45,425 nucleotides of DNA from Desulfobacteraceae bacterium (GCA_011389735.1 JAABTS010000028.1:1-45425), one strand, 5' to 3'; counted from the stretch's first letter, positions 9,601 to 17,715 are shown. Program-made: numbers and translations. Notes: generated from the sequence alone by a model not told the origin.

Positions 9601-10224
9601 GATGTTGAAACCAACAAGCCGGCTCTAGCTTTTAAATCCGGACATTTCTCCCGGATATGCGGTCTCGCGTTCGGACCGGATTCCGGCAACCTGACATCTC
9701 TGGCGGAAAACAACACCATCAAGACCTGGCGAGTGGATGTAAAAAAACTTTTGGGCCGGAATCGATCCTCTGATGACCGCGGTATTCTATACAGTACCGG
9801 CGATACTCCTTCCAACGGAGGCGGCGGCCTTGGATATAACGGAGAAACGGAATATTTCGAACTGGAAAAGACTTCGAAAATCGAACGAATCGAATTTTAC
9901 ATGAAAGACATCGATATTGTCGATCCGTATTCGTTTCCCGTATTGCGTATCCGGGATGTTTCGGACGGAGGGGTCATTGCGGCCGCAACTTCCGCGGACG
10001 CCCGGAACGCCTATTTCGAGCCCCGTCATTACCACAATTCGTATTACTGGGTGGGATTCAATTTCAGCAGCGGCATTGTTCTGGAAAAAGGAAAATATGA
10101 AATTGAACTGGAATCGCCCGCCCCGCTGAGGGCTGGTTTCATTACCGTGATCAAAGCCGAAAAGGATCGGAAGCGATGCTTGTTTAAAGTGTTTGGAGAT
10201 GCGATTCAATCGAGCAATTCATGA
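6664..10224 (+). CDS. Membrane-anchored WD40 repeat protein (1186 aa)
   Basis: The start chosen is MTEPGELAERYN, preceded by GAGGTTAATATC; an open frame reaches back to 6379 but would translate the palindromic repeat, so I reject it. Residues 1-120 form a small beta-rich domain, followed by an acidic linker, one membrane segment (about 175-195, IIGCLALIVILSAAGWF) and an extracytoplasmic part. That part has a beta-sandwich-like domain, then at least nine WD-type blades (IQIWNV, VRLWSM, IKIWDL, ISVWDI, LKLWRL, IEVWNR, LHLWDA, ILLWDV, IKTWRV), enough for about two propellers, and a second beta-sandwich-like domain at the C terminus. WD40 propellers are protein-interaction platforms; no enzyme motif is visible. 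The 3' end overlaps the convergent PafA/Dop-like gene by 19 bp. Confidence 0.85.
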   Translation: MTEPGELAERYNEASESGETLEFWIPAKHVISKGVLGVVKSGIVFITADYSSELKVDRWPFDRIRSVRMVESLISPQIILDLKDKNLYFRVVNAKDAGPFKSAVDAMPAQQKTMEHEKGGVFDIEEIEIETEFADFEEPPDDPSEDAADREPFPKTPKYSGFNDSYSRTPKIIGCLALIVILSAAGWFIQSVVVYLKDVDVHKSMTAERSGGEKSVTPANSGLEDSESTEPLETVTKYSESIRKIESGKIIFHSFDSASDIRLRAIRIPMAGIDAESPGELPDLKIYTSRIHGKRNLRPDMVIASPIRKKFFETNVLLPGTGKKAHWADYEFGAEVILKSGTYWIGLEPNPEGPAGIRLFKDSRKETLNRQTGGYDSVTDHSIRGGDRISFIVSGSKPETGKPLLAEPVPGVFLLRSFRHDLGDPAGIAMGPSEEIALIGNSAVIRWDSNRILLKDIETSTKRRFHPIRFGPDGTSLIWASDKSVKWAPFDRPDEIREFKAEGMDLSAMDISPDAAYIVTGKFDGRIQIWNVTEGSASDPMKLHGGPVRVVSIHPGGKMFAAGGRDLNVRLWSMDGKEITVLKGHWAEIAAIRFSSDGKTLVSGSVDGNIKIWDLSNYALKTTFLTPTQQLTDLALAPDGETLFASSGNRMISVWDIPGRREISRFKTHSPYIQSMYSRPGLSAIRPDGRTLVSTAGYSSLKLWRLDYERLRNSGRRFKGSPEREPVRSLLEIDPIVSETNRFHGKTAIVAESAVGPGGEIIAVAGEKGGIEVWNRKGELVGRFRTVLKDIKCMAVSPDNEMLAVGGDGGAVVLRIADGQELSRFSEGTFVLSLTFSIDSLRLGAGRGDGAVVIREPADKKVLKRFEAGRITAMKNVVMSGDQKWIASRSYQKLHLWDAESGEPVDLFEEPADNSAFIDFIPGGNTLIAAGKERVVKANMNGGMESTVFDLGWTPSRTAALSPDGKLMALADAETILLWDVETNKPALAFKSGHFSRICGLAFGPDSGNLTSLAENNTIKTWRVDVKKLLGRNRSSDDRGILYSTGDTPSNGGGGLGYNGETEYFELEKTSKIERIEFYMKDIDIVDPYSFPVLRIRDVSDGGVIAAATSADARNAYFEPRHYHNSYYWVGFNFSSGIVLEKGKYEIELESPAPLRAGFITVIKAEKDRKRCLFKVFGDAIQSSNS

Positions 10225-11885
10225 ACAGCCTCCTGAACAGCCCATTTCACATATGGGTCGTCCTGAGGAAGTGACAATAATCGATCCACGGCGTTTTCCC
10301 CGGAGACGGCGGCCACGGCCCGCACCGCTGCATTTCGCACCCTATTATGCGGATCGGATTTGACTACATCGATCAGTTTTGAGATGTGCTGTTTCAATCC
10401 AATTTGTTGAAACGCACGGACCGCCCTGATTCTGATTTCGGAGGACTTATGGTTTAGAGCGGCGGTCAAATGGGAAACGATCGAATCATCCGCATATTCG
10501 CCCGAAACTTCCGCTGAAAAGAACTGAAATGGGTCGTCCATCGTAATCGGCCGGCCGTCGATTTCGGCTCTGTCCCAATTTTCGACCATTACCTGAGCAT
10601 CCCCCCGGCGGGCCAGAGAAATCAGATCCCCCCGGATTTTGGCTCGGGTAAACGGCGGCGGTTTTAAAATAGCGCGTTCGATTTCATCCGGTTCGAATTC
10701 GGGATCGCCGTCTTCACCGGCCATTCGAAAAAACAGGCCTTCATTTAAACAAATCTGGTGGTATCGGATATCGATCTGCAACAGATCGTCCAGGACCGGC
10801 GAATTCGTTAAATCATCGGTCCAATGCAGGCCGGACGCGTTCAATAATCGATCCGTCAAGTGTTTTTTGGTGATCCAGTCCACCTTTTTAAACAGCCGTA
10901 TGGGATTTTCTTCAAGCATGTCGAGTGTTGTTTCCCATTCCCTGAGAATATCCTCTTCGTCGGATTCCGGATTCACTCGTGAAAAATACTGTTGGGCGCG
11001 CCGCAGGTAAATTCTCTGAATTTGTACGGCGGTCAAATTTCCGCCGTCCCGCAGCGGAATACATATCCGGCATGACGGATCACGGGAAATGCGCCTCATG
11101 CCATTGACCGGATCAGCCAGATGGGGAATATCGTCAAAATCGAGATCTTCGATGATCCGGAGAAGCAGACCGGTGGTTCCGAGTTTCATCCATGTGGCCC
11201 ATGCGGACATGTTGGCGTCGCCGAGGATCAAATGGATTCGCCGTGTATTGCCGCTTGAAAGGGGTTCATTTTCCCGGCTGATGTTGAACAGCGCCCGATC
11301 CGTCCTGGTTTCATTGGAAATCGGCGAATCGATGAAATCCGCGCGCTGCATAATTTGAAATCCGATTCCGTCTTCACGGTTCCGCCCGAAACCAACCCGG
11401 CCCGACCCTGAATAAATCTGGCGGGTCGCTAAAAAAGGAGTGAGATACCGATAGGTCAGGCGAAGCTGATCCCCAGCGCCCAACCAGTCCGTTTGTTTCA
11501 ATGCGGAAAAATTTTCGTGGCATCCATAGGTATGGCCTTCACTGTCGACGTTGTTTTTTATAACGAACAGTTTACCCGGAAATCCGTGTCGACGGATCCG
11601 CCGCTCGGTTTCGGACAGGCTCCGGGCGATGGCGTAATCGGAAGCTTTGTCGTATAAAGCGGCTTCCCGGGCGCTTCGACATTCCGGAAGAGACCATTCC
11701 GCGTGACCTTCGTCGTCGTAAAATTTTGAACCGTTAAGGAGAAAACCGCTTTGTTCGATCCCGTAGTGATGTTTCAGAGAGGCGCTCAGGGCGTCGATCA
11801 AAAATTCCGGCTTGGGGAAAGGGGGATGGGTCGAGTAGTACGAAACAGCGTATTCGGTTTCAATACTGAAAATACGGTCTTTCAA
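10206..11885 (-). CDS. PafA/Dop-family (Pup ligase/deamidase) protein with C-terminal HEAT repeats
   Basis: A 559-residue member of the carboxylate-amine-ligase branch that attaches or removes Pup. Visible family motifs are the N-terminal IETEY (ATP/Mg Glu residues), NGSKFYDDEGHAEWS with the catalytic Asp region, LPEC, FVIKNNVDSEGHTYGCHENF, TRQIYSGSGRVG, GDANMS and LGTTGLLLRIIE. Several blocks (SGSGRVGFG, ISRDPS, QRIYLRR) read like Dop, whereas YGCHENF and the absence of the long Dop loop read like PafA, so the activity (ligase, deamidase or both) is undecided. Residues about 466-559 are an extra HEAT-type helical repeat region (IRIRAVRAFQQIG, VRNAAVRAVAAV) absent from classical PafA or Dop. 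The start is TTG, two bases after the stop of the Pup-like gene, with an AGGAGAG inside that gene as a probable binding site. Confidence 0.93.
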   Translation of the reverse strand: MKDRIFSIETEYAVSYYSTHPPFPKPEFLIDALSASLKHHYGIEQSGFLLNGSKFYDDEGHAEWSLPECRSAREAALYDKASDYAIARSLSETERRIRRHGFPGKLFVIKNNVDSEGHTYGCHENFSALKQTDWLGAGDQLRLTYRYLTPFLATRQIYSGSGRVGFGRNREDGIGFQIMQRADFIDSPISNETRTDRALFNISRENEPLSSGNTRRIHLILGDANMSAWATWMKLGTTGLLLRIIEDLDFDDIPHLADPVNGMRRISRDPSCRICIPLRDGGNLTAVQIQRIYLRRAQQYFSRVNPESDEEDILREWETTLDMLEENPIRLFKKVDWITKKHLTDRLLNASGLHWTDDLTNSPVLDDLLQIDIRYHQICLNEGLFFRMAGEDGDPEFEPDEIERAILKPPPFTRAKIRGDLISLARRGDAQVMVENWDRAEIDGRPITMDDPFQFFSAEVSGEYADDSIVSHLTAALNHKSSEIRIRAVRAFQQIGLKQHISKLIDVVKSDPHNRVRNAAVRAVAAVSGENAVDRLLSLPQDDPYVKWAVQEAVHELLD

Positions 11886-11887
11886 GA

Positions 11888-12154
11888 CTACTGGCCGCTC
11901 TCCTGCCTGAATGAACGGACAAAGGCTTCAGATGAAATTTCCGCAGCCTCGCTTCGTTTCACCGAACGGCCGACAACGCCGGCGATTGTTTGTCGTGATG
12001 TATAACCGGCTAGAATTTCATCGATAACATCCGGATCGCCGCTTGAATCGAACAGCGGCGGTTCTTCCCGCTGTTCGCTTGTTTGGAAAACTTGTGGGCT
12101 CCGGTTTTGTGTATACGTTTTTTTCCGTTTAATGCGAACTTGTTTATGTTCCAT
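11888..12154 (-). CDS. Pup/UBact-like protein modifier (88 aa)
   Basis: The start ATG at 12154 is preceded by GAGGAGCGGTTT, a good ribosome site; a longer frame to 12217 lacks one. The product is small, polar and largely Gly/Ser/Glu/Arg-rich in its first half. Its tail (EAFVRSFRQESGQ) aligns with the C terminus of mycobacterial Pup (FVRAYVQKGGQ) and with the YRQ-x-x-G-(Q/E) ending I recall for UBact proteins. An acidic DVIDEIL segment resembles the DDLLDEID stretch of Pup. The last residue is Gln (codon CAG), so by analogy the tail would need deamidation to Glu before ligation. It is directly upstream of, and two bases from, the PafA/Dop-like gene, which supports the assignment strongly. Lys residues are near the N terminus. 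Confidence 0.85.
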   Translation of the reverse strand: MEHKQVRIKRKKTYTQNRSPQVFQTSEQREEPPLFDSSGDPDVIDEILAGYTSRQTIAGVVGRSVKRSEAAEISSEAFVRSFRQESGQ

Positions 12155-12199
12155 AAACCGCTCCTCGATGCTTTGACACAAACTTCCTGAAATTAAAAT

Positions 12200-12310
12200 A
12201 CGCCTTCCGAAAGTCAAATTTCACTGTTTTGCCGACCCCGGATAAGGAATAGTATTTTTTTCGAGCCCGCCGTCTTGTGAAATTCAATTTCTAAAAAAAC
12301 CTGTATCATA
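12200..12310 (+). repeat. ~100-bp palindromic repeat, copy 2
   Basis: Arms CTTCCGAAAGTCAAATTTCAC and TTGTGAAATTCAATTTCTAA flank a centre with TTTTGCCGACCCCGGATA and CGAGCCCGCCGTC. It lies directly upstream of the Pup-like gene; with copy 3 it fills the gene-free stretch 12155-12495. A remnant arm (CTTCCTGAAATTAAAATA) precedes it at 12183. Confidence 0.75.
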
Positions 12311-12349
12311 ATCCGCCCTTTCAATCAAATCGCCGGATCACTATTTTTT

Positions 12350-12448
12350 CTATAGCCTTCCGGAAACGCATTTCACTGCGTTGTCGGACCGGTATATACG
12401 ACCGGAATTATCGCAGGCGCTCCGTCTTGTAAAAATCGATTTGGGAAC
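12350..12448 (+). repeat. ~100-bp palindromic repeat, copy 3 (diverged)
   Basis: TATAGCCTTCCGGAAACGC then TTTCACTGCGTTGTCGGACC matches the consensus left arm closely. The right arm (CTCCGTCTTGTAAAAATCGA) is degraded. It is tandem with copy 2 in the same orientation. Confidence 0.7.
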
Positions 12449-12495
12449 ATCCGTGACGGCGCCGTTGACCCCCTGCAACACCGGCGGGCGCAATT

Positions 12496-13227
12496 TCATA
12501 ACCGGACAGGTATTTTACGATTCAAAACAATGGATTTCATGGTTATGGTAACATCATAGGAGATCGCTTCGACTCCGGCGGCAAACGCTTTCCGGAGTTC
12601 CGATCCGTACTCGGGGTGAATGAAATCGGCAGGCTCGAAAACAGACGCGTCCGGCCGTTGAATCAGGTAAAACATGACGCACCGGTATCCGTCTCGGACC
12701 AGTTTTTGAAGTGTAACCAAATGCTTTAGCCCTCTTTTAGTGACTGCATCCGGAAATGCGGCCAACCCGTTACGCACCATCGTGCAGTTTTTGACCTCCA
12801 CGAAACACTCCCGCCCTGAACCGCCGGTCAAAAACAAGTCGATTCTCGATTTCTCAATCGTCGTTTTTTCCCTACGGACGGCGTCATACCCAGCCAGTTC
12901 GGGAATAACACCATTTTTCACCGATTCATAAACCAGACGATTTGGAACTTGAGTGTTTACGCCGACCAGTGAACCGCCCATGTCGATGATTTCCCAGGTA
13001 TATTTCAGCTTGCGCCTGGGGTTGTCATGGAAGGAAAGAAACACCGGCCTTCCGGACTCGGAACATTCCCGCATGCTTCCCGAGTTCGCGCAATGAGCCG
13101 TCACAAAGTTTCCGTCTTCAAGACGCACGTCGGCCAGAAACCGTTTATACCGTTTTATGAGTACGCCTTTATGGAGTTCCGGCCAGTTTATTCGGGCGCC
13201 GTTTCGGATGTTGGTTTCCTGTATCAT
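12496..13227 (-). CDS. sfsA: SfsA-family DNA/RNA-processing nuclease-like protein
   Basis: 243 residues, the normal length for SfsA. Typical blocks are visible: an N-terminal OB-like part with RYKRFLADV and CANSGSM, then the nuclease-like core with SRIDLFL (Asp), FVEVKNCT (Glu and Lys), FPDAVTKRGLKHL and MFYLIQRPDA. The family carries a PD-(D/E)xK-type fold and was first named for sugar fermentation stimulation in E. coli; its exact role is unsettled. It stands alone here, between two blocks of repeats, transcribed toward the Pup-like operon but separated from it by about 340 bp. Confidence 0.93.
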   Translation of the reverse strand: MIQETNIRNGARINWPELHKGVLIKRYKRFLADVRLEDGNFVTAHCANSGSMRECSESGRPVFLSFHDNPRRKLKYTWEIIDMGGSLVGVNTQVPNRLVYESVKNGVIPELAGYDAVRREKTTIEKSRIDLFLTGGSGRECFVEVKNCTMVRNGLAAFPDAVTKRGLKHLVTLQKLVRDGYRCVMFYLIQRPDASVFEPADFIHPEYGSELRKAFAAGVEAISYDVTITMKSIVLNRKIPVRL

Positions 13228-13394
13228 GTTATGACAATTTCCCTGTTAAAGTTTGAAACAACGCCTTGCTTCGCCGCGAAAACAGCAAGGCAATAAAAGC
13301 CTTTAAAACAAATTCATTTAAAGCGCAAGAGTAAAGCCATGCCAGGTTTTTCGGCCTGTGTTTCATGATTATGCAACAGCCTGTATATTTTTTA

Positions 13395-13424
13395 TTGACA
13401 TAAAAGCAATATCGATGTTATCAA
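13395..13424 (+). promoter_or_regulatory. Candidate sigma-70 promoter upstream of fdhA
   Basis: TTGACA at 13395-13400, a 17-18 bp spacer and TATCAA/TTATCA at 13418-13424. The -35 is perfect and the -10 is weak. It lies about 320 bp before fdhA, so a long leader including repeat copy 4 would be transcribed. Confidence 0.35.
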
Positions 13425-13600
13425 TCGATATTCTTTGTTAATCATTTTCATAACCCACGATTACAAATCAAAGGCCCGCATGGCCGGAGAACAAGATGAC
13501 GGAAGGCAGTTTTTGATATATGCACTCGCATTATGTTTTATCGCCTTTTATGTCCCCTGCATTTTATAAATCCATTTACTCTTATCTTTTAAACATTCCT

Positions 13601-13702
13601 ACAGGTTTTCAGAAATTAAATCTCACAATTCGGCCGGTCCGGGACAACACCATTGCTATATTCCAGACCTGCCATTCAGTGAAATCTAATTTCCCGAAAA
13701 CG
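13601..13702 (-). repeat. ~100-bp palindromic repeat, copy 4 (reverse orientation)
   Basis: GGTTTTCAGAAATTAAATCTC and CAGTGAAATCTAATTTCCCG are the two arms; the centre has GGTCCGGGAC and CCAGACCTGCC. It lies just upstream of the fdhA ribosome-binding site and would be in its mRNA leader. The rest of the gene-free stretch 13228-13740 shows only the candidate promoter. Confidence 0.75.
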
Positions 13703-13740
13703 ATATCAACTTACATCACAGGTAAAGGAGGGCTTATATT

Positions 13741-16700
13741 ATGGATGTTACGCGAAGGAGTTTTATTAAAATCACCGGCGTAACCACGGCCGGCCTTGCA
13801 ATCGGCAAGCTCGGTTTTGATTTGTCGCCGGTAAAAGCGCATGCGCAAATGCTCAAGACGGCGTACGCCCGTGAAACGACGACGATCTGCTGTTATTGCG
13901 CGGTAGGATGCGGAGCCATTGTTCACACCAGTTTAAAAGGAGACGGTCGTGTCATCAATATCGAAGGCGATCCGGATCATGTTATCAACAGAGGATCTCT
14001 ATGCCCAAAAGGGGCGTCCTTGTCGCAGCTCGTAGAAAACGAAAACCGCCTTACCGATCCCATGTACCGCGCTCCTTATTCCAGTGAATGGAAAAAGGTG
14101 TCCTGGGATTGGGCGCTGGATCAAATCGCCAGGCGTGTAAAAAAAACCAGGGATGCTAATTTTACCGCGAAAAACGAGAAAGGCGATGTCGTCAACCGGA
14201 CTACGGCGATCGCTTCGGTCGGTTCGGCGGCCATGGATAATGAAGAATGCTGGATTTATCAGGCGCTCATGCGATCCCTTGGTCTGGTATACATAGAGCA
14301 TCAGGCCCGTATTTGACACAGCGCCACTGTTGCGGCTCTGGCAGAGTCGTTTGGACGCGGCGCAATGACCAATCATTGGATTGACATTAAAAACAGTGAT
14401 TGTATTTTGATTATGGGAAGCAACGCTGCTGAAAACCATCCGGTTTCTTTCAAATACGTCACTGAAGCCATGGCGCGAGGCGCCAAGTTGATCAGCGTTG
14501 ATCCCCGATTCACCAAAACCTCATCGAGGGCGGACATTTATGCGCCGTTGAGATCCGGCACGGATATCGCCTTTCTAGGCGGAATGATCAAGTATATCCT
14601 TGATAATGATCTGTATAATTTCGAATATGTCAGCCAGTACACCAACGCTTCGTTTATCGTGACCAAAGAATTCAAATTCGATGACGGAATTTTTTCCGGA
14701 TTCGACCCCAAAACTCGATCCTACGACAAATCCAAATGGAGTTTTGAAATGGACGAGAACGGGGTTCCGCAAATGGACAGAGAATTGAAAGATTCCAGGT
14801 GTGTGTTCCAGCTTTTGAAAAAGCACTTTAAAAGATACAAGACGAGTGTCGTATCCAAAATCACCGGAACTTCGGAAGCGGATCTGAAAAAAGTTTATGA
14901 AACCTATGCGGCCAGCGGCGCCCCCGGCAAAGCGGGAACCGTCATGTACGCCATGGGTTGGACGCAACATACTGTCGGGGTTCAAAATATTCGAACCATG
15001 GCCATCATTCAGTTGCTTTTGGGCAACATGGGCGTGGCCGGCGGCGGTGTCAACGCTTTGAGAGGCGAATCCAACGTTCAGGGATCGACCGATCACTGCT
15101 TGTTGTGGCATATCTGGCCGGGATACCTTGGGACTCCCCGCGCATCCATGGAAACCCTCGATGATTACAACATCAAAAATACTCCTTCGAGCAACGATCC
15201 GATGAGCGCCAACTGGTGGCAAAACAAGCCGAAATATGTCGTCAGCCTGTTGAAATCGTTTTTCGGCCAAAACGCGACAAAGCATAATGACTTCGGATAT
15301 GGCTGGCTGCCCAAAGTGGACGAAGGCGTTCATTATTCATGGCTCGATTTGTTTGACGACATGTATAAAGGCGATATTGAAGGTTTTTTCGCCTGGGGCC
15401 AGAATCCGGCTTGCAGCGGAACCAACGCTGGCAAGAACCGGGAAGCCATGAAAAAATTAAAATGGATGGTTAATGTAAACCTGTTCGATAATGAAACCGG
15501 ATCTTTTTGGAACGGGCCCGGAATGAATCCATCGACCATTGAGACCGAAGTATTCATGCTTCCCGCCTGTGTATCGGTGGAAAAAGAAGGGAGCATCACG
15601 AACAGCGGAAGATGGATGCAATGGCGGTATCAGGGACCGAAACCGCTTGGCAACAGTAAACCGGACGGGGATATTATCCTGGAACTCGGCCATAGAATCA
15701 AAGAACAGTATCGTAAAGGGCACGGTGTTTTTCCGGATCCCATTCTCAACCTCAAATGGGACTACAGTACGGACGGCGCTTATGATCCGCACAAAGTCGC
15801 CAGGGAAATCAACGGATTTTTTCTGGAGGATGTGACCATTAAGGGCAAGCAATATAAAAAAGGAACATTGGTTCCCAGTTTTGCTTTCCTGCAGGATGAC
15901 GGATCGACATCATCGGCGAACTGGCTGTATTGCAACAGCTACACGGAAAAAGGCAATATGTCGACTCGGCGGAGTCAGAAGGACGCTCCGAACAATATCG
16001 GTTTATATCCGGAATTCTCCTGGTGCTGGCCCGTCAACCGCAGAATAATTTACAATCGTGCTGCTGTTGATCCCAAGGGAAACCCATGGGATAAGGAACA
16101 TTGGGTCATCAGATGGAAAAACGGGGGATGGGAAGGCGATGTTCCCGACGGCGGCTGGCCGCCGCTTCAAAACGAAGACGGAACCGTCAACCCCAATTCC
16201 CGATATCCGTTTATCATGAGAAAACACGGCCATGGACAGATTTTTGGGCCCGGACGTGCGGACGGGCCGTTTCCCGAGCATTACGAACCGCTTGAGTGTC
16301 CGATTGCGGAAAATCTCATGCCCGACAATAAACGGCTTGTCAACCCCACTGCGGCGATTTACGGCACTGACGCGGACGCTCATTTTACATGCGACGCCAG
16401 ATTTCCGTTTGTCGGCACCACGTATCGGACGGTCGAACACTGGCAGACAGGCCTTATGACCAGACCCCAGCCCTGGTTGCTCGAACTCCAACCGCAGATG
16501 TTTGTCGAAATGAGTGAGCAACTGGCCGAATTAAGGGGTTTTAAAAATGGGGAGCGCGTCAAGGTTGTATCCGCCAGAGGGTCGGTGGAATGCACCGCCA
16601 TGGTGACCAAACGCTTTCAACCATTTAACATTGACGGCGTGGATGTCCATCAGGTCGGATTACCCTGGCATTTTGGATGGCGATGGCCAAATGACGGCAG

Positions 16701-16797
16701 TGAAGAGAGCGTCAATCTGCTCACTCCGCCGACAGGGGACCCGAATACTCGAATTCCGGAAACAAAGGCCTTCATGGTCAATGTCGTCAAACTTTAA
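13741..16797 (+). CDS. fdhA: Formate dehydrogenase catalytic subunit, selenoprotein, Tat-exported
   Basis: 1018 residues when the in-frame TGA at 14314-14316 is read as selenocysteine (residue 192). The frame continues exactly, and the residues after it (HSATVAALAESFGRGAMTN) match formate dehydrogenases, where Sec binds the Mo/W of the bis-pyranopterin cofactor and is followed by His. The start has AAAGGAGGG nine bases upstream. The N terminus has a Tat signal (TRRSFIK) and hydrophobic stretch. A [4Fe-4S] site follows (Cys50-x2-Cys53-x3-Cys57, then Cys88). The C-terminal part is the molydopterin-dinucleotide-binding domain. It oxidises formate to CO2 in the periplasm and passes electrons to FdhB just downstream. 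No cytochrome or membrane subunit is adjacent, so c-type cytochromes encoded elsewhere are the likely acceptors. Confidence 0.95.
14314..14355 (+). promoter_or_regulatory. Sec codon and candidate bacterial SECIS element
   Basis: TGA at 14314 is followed by CACAGCGCCACTGTTGCGGCTCTGG. Codon by codon this parallels the E. coli fdhF SECIS (CAC, then GTTGCAGGTCTG), including the GTTGC-G-apical motif at the same distance from the TGA. A short CTG/CAG stem can be drawn, but I could not compute the fold. Confidence 0.65.
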
Positions 16798-16811
16798 TAA
16801 GGAGGGACCTG

Positions 16812-17525
16812 ATGAAAGGAAAAGCTTTTTTTATTGATACGACCCTTTGCACGGCCTGCAAGGGCTGCCAGGTCGCCTGTAAACAATGGCATCAACTGCC
16901 TGCGGAAAAAACGGTTAACCGGGGAAGCTTTCAAAACCCGGAGGACCTTTCTTTTTCCACATACAAGCTGGTGAGAATGGAAGAGGTGGTTGTCGACGGT
17001 AAACTTAAATGGCTGTATTTTCCGGATCAATGCCGGCATTGCCTGGAACCGCCGTGCCGTGATATGGCGGGGGATAAAGACGCAGTTTATAAGGATGAAA
17101 AAACCGGCGCGGTCATTTATACGGCCGCAACCAAAGGGTTGGCGCCCGAAGATCTCGAATGCCCTTACAATATCCCCAGAAAAGGAGAGAAAGGATTGCT
17201 GGCCAAATGCGACATGTGTATCGACCGGGTGTATAACGGGCAATTGCCGGCCTGTGTCAAAACATGTCCGGCCGGAGCGATGAACTTCGGTGATTTCGAT
17301 GAAATGCTCGATATGGCCAAAAAACGGCTGGCGGTGGTCAAAAAAACAAACCCAAATGCCTCCCTGCTGGATCCGGAAATGGTTCGGGTTATTTATCTGG
17401 TTGCTGAAGCGCCGTTGCTTTATCATCAATTTTCCGTCGCGGGACTCCGCCGTCCGGGCATGACCCGCGCCGCCGCGCTTCGAAAATTGACCGATCCGTT
17501 TACCCGGGCCGTTGCAAGTGTATAA
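16812..17525 (+). CDS. fdhB: Formate dehydrogenase iron-sulfur subunit
   Basis: 237 residues with ferredoxin-like Cys clusters: Cys13/16/19/23 (CTACKGCQVAC), CRHCLEPPC, an isolated ECPYNIPR Cys, CDMC and LPACVKTCPAGAMNFG, enough for up to four [4Fe-4S] clusters. The spacing, with the middle part lacking a second full CxxxCP motif, matches the soluble FdhB of Desulfovibrio rather than the membrane-anchored FdnH type, and there is no C-terminal membrane helix. It carries electrons from FdhA. The gene begins 14 bases after fdhA with an AAGGAGGGACC ribosome site, so the two are co-transcribed. Export is probably by hitch-hiking on the Tat signal of FdhA, since it has none itself. Confidence 0.94.
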   Translation: MKGKAFFIDTTLCTACKGCQVACKQWHQLPAEKTVNRGSFQNPEDLSFSTYKLVRMEEVVVDGKLKWLYFPDQCRHCLEPPCRDMAGDKDAVYKDEKTGAVIYTAATKGLAPEDLECPYNIPRKGEKGLLAKCDMCIDRVYNGQLPACVKTCPAGAMNFGDFDEMLDMAKKRLAVVKKTNPNASLLDPEMVRVIYLVAEAPLLYHQFSVAGLRRPGMTRAAALRKLTDPFTRAVASV

Positions 17526-17560
17526 ACGCTTTGGGAAGGTTCGGACTGCGTCGGACCAGG

Positions 17561-17660
17561 CTTTCCGGTAATTCAATTTCATTGCTTTGTCGGCCTGGGA
17601 TATACGAGTGGTGTTATCCCAGGCCTTCCGTGTCGTGAAATTGAATTTCTGAAATCCTTT
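17561..17660 (+). repeat. ~100-bp palindromic repeat, copy 5
   Basis: CTTTCCGGTAATTCAATTTC with GTGAAATTGAATTTCTGAAA as arms; inner stem GGCCTGGGATA (17602-17612 area) against TATCCCAGGCC. This is one of the best-preserved copies and lies between fdhB and its terminator. Confidence 0.8.
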
Positions 17661-17715
17661 GGCGCTGAATGCGCTAACCGTCTCTGACCGGTGCGGATTT
17701 TAATTGATATCGGCG

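Noticed and set aside
14314-14316. fdhA as a pseudogene with a nonsense mutation
   Set aside because: The TGA is at the exact Sec position of formate dehydrogenases, the frame continues and a SECIS-like sequence follows.
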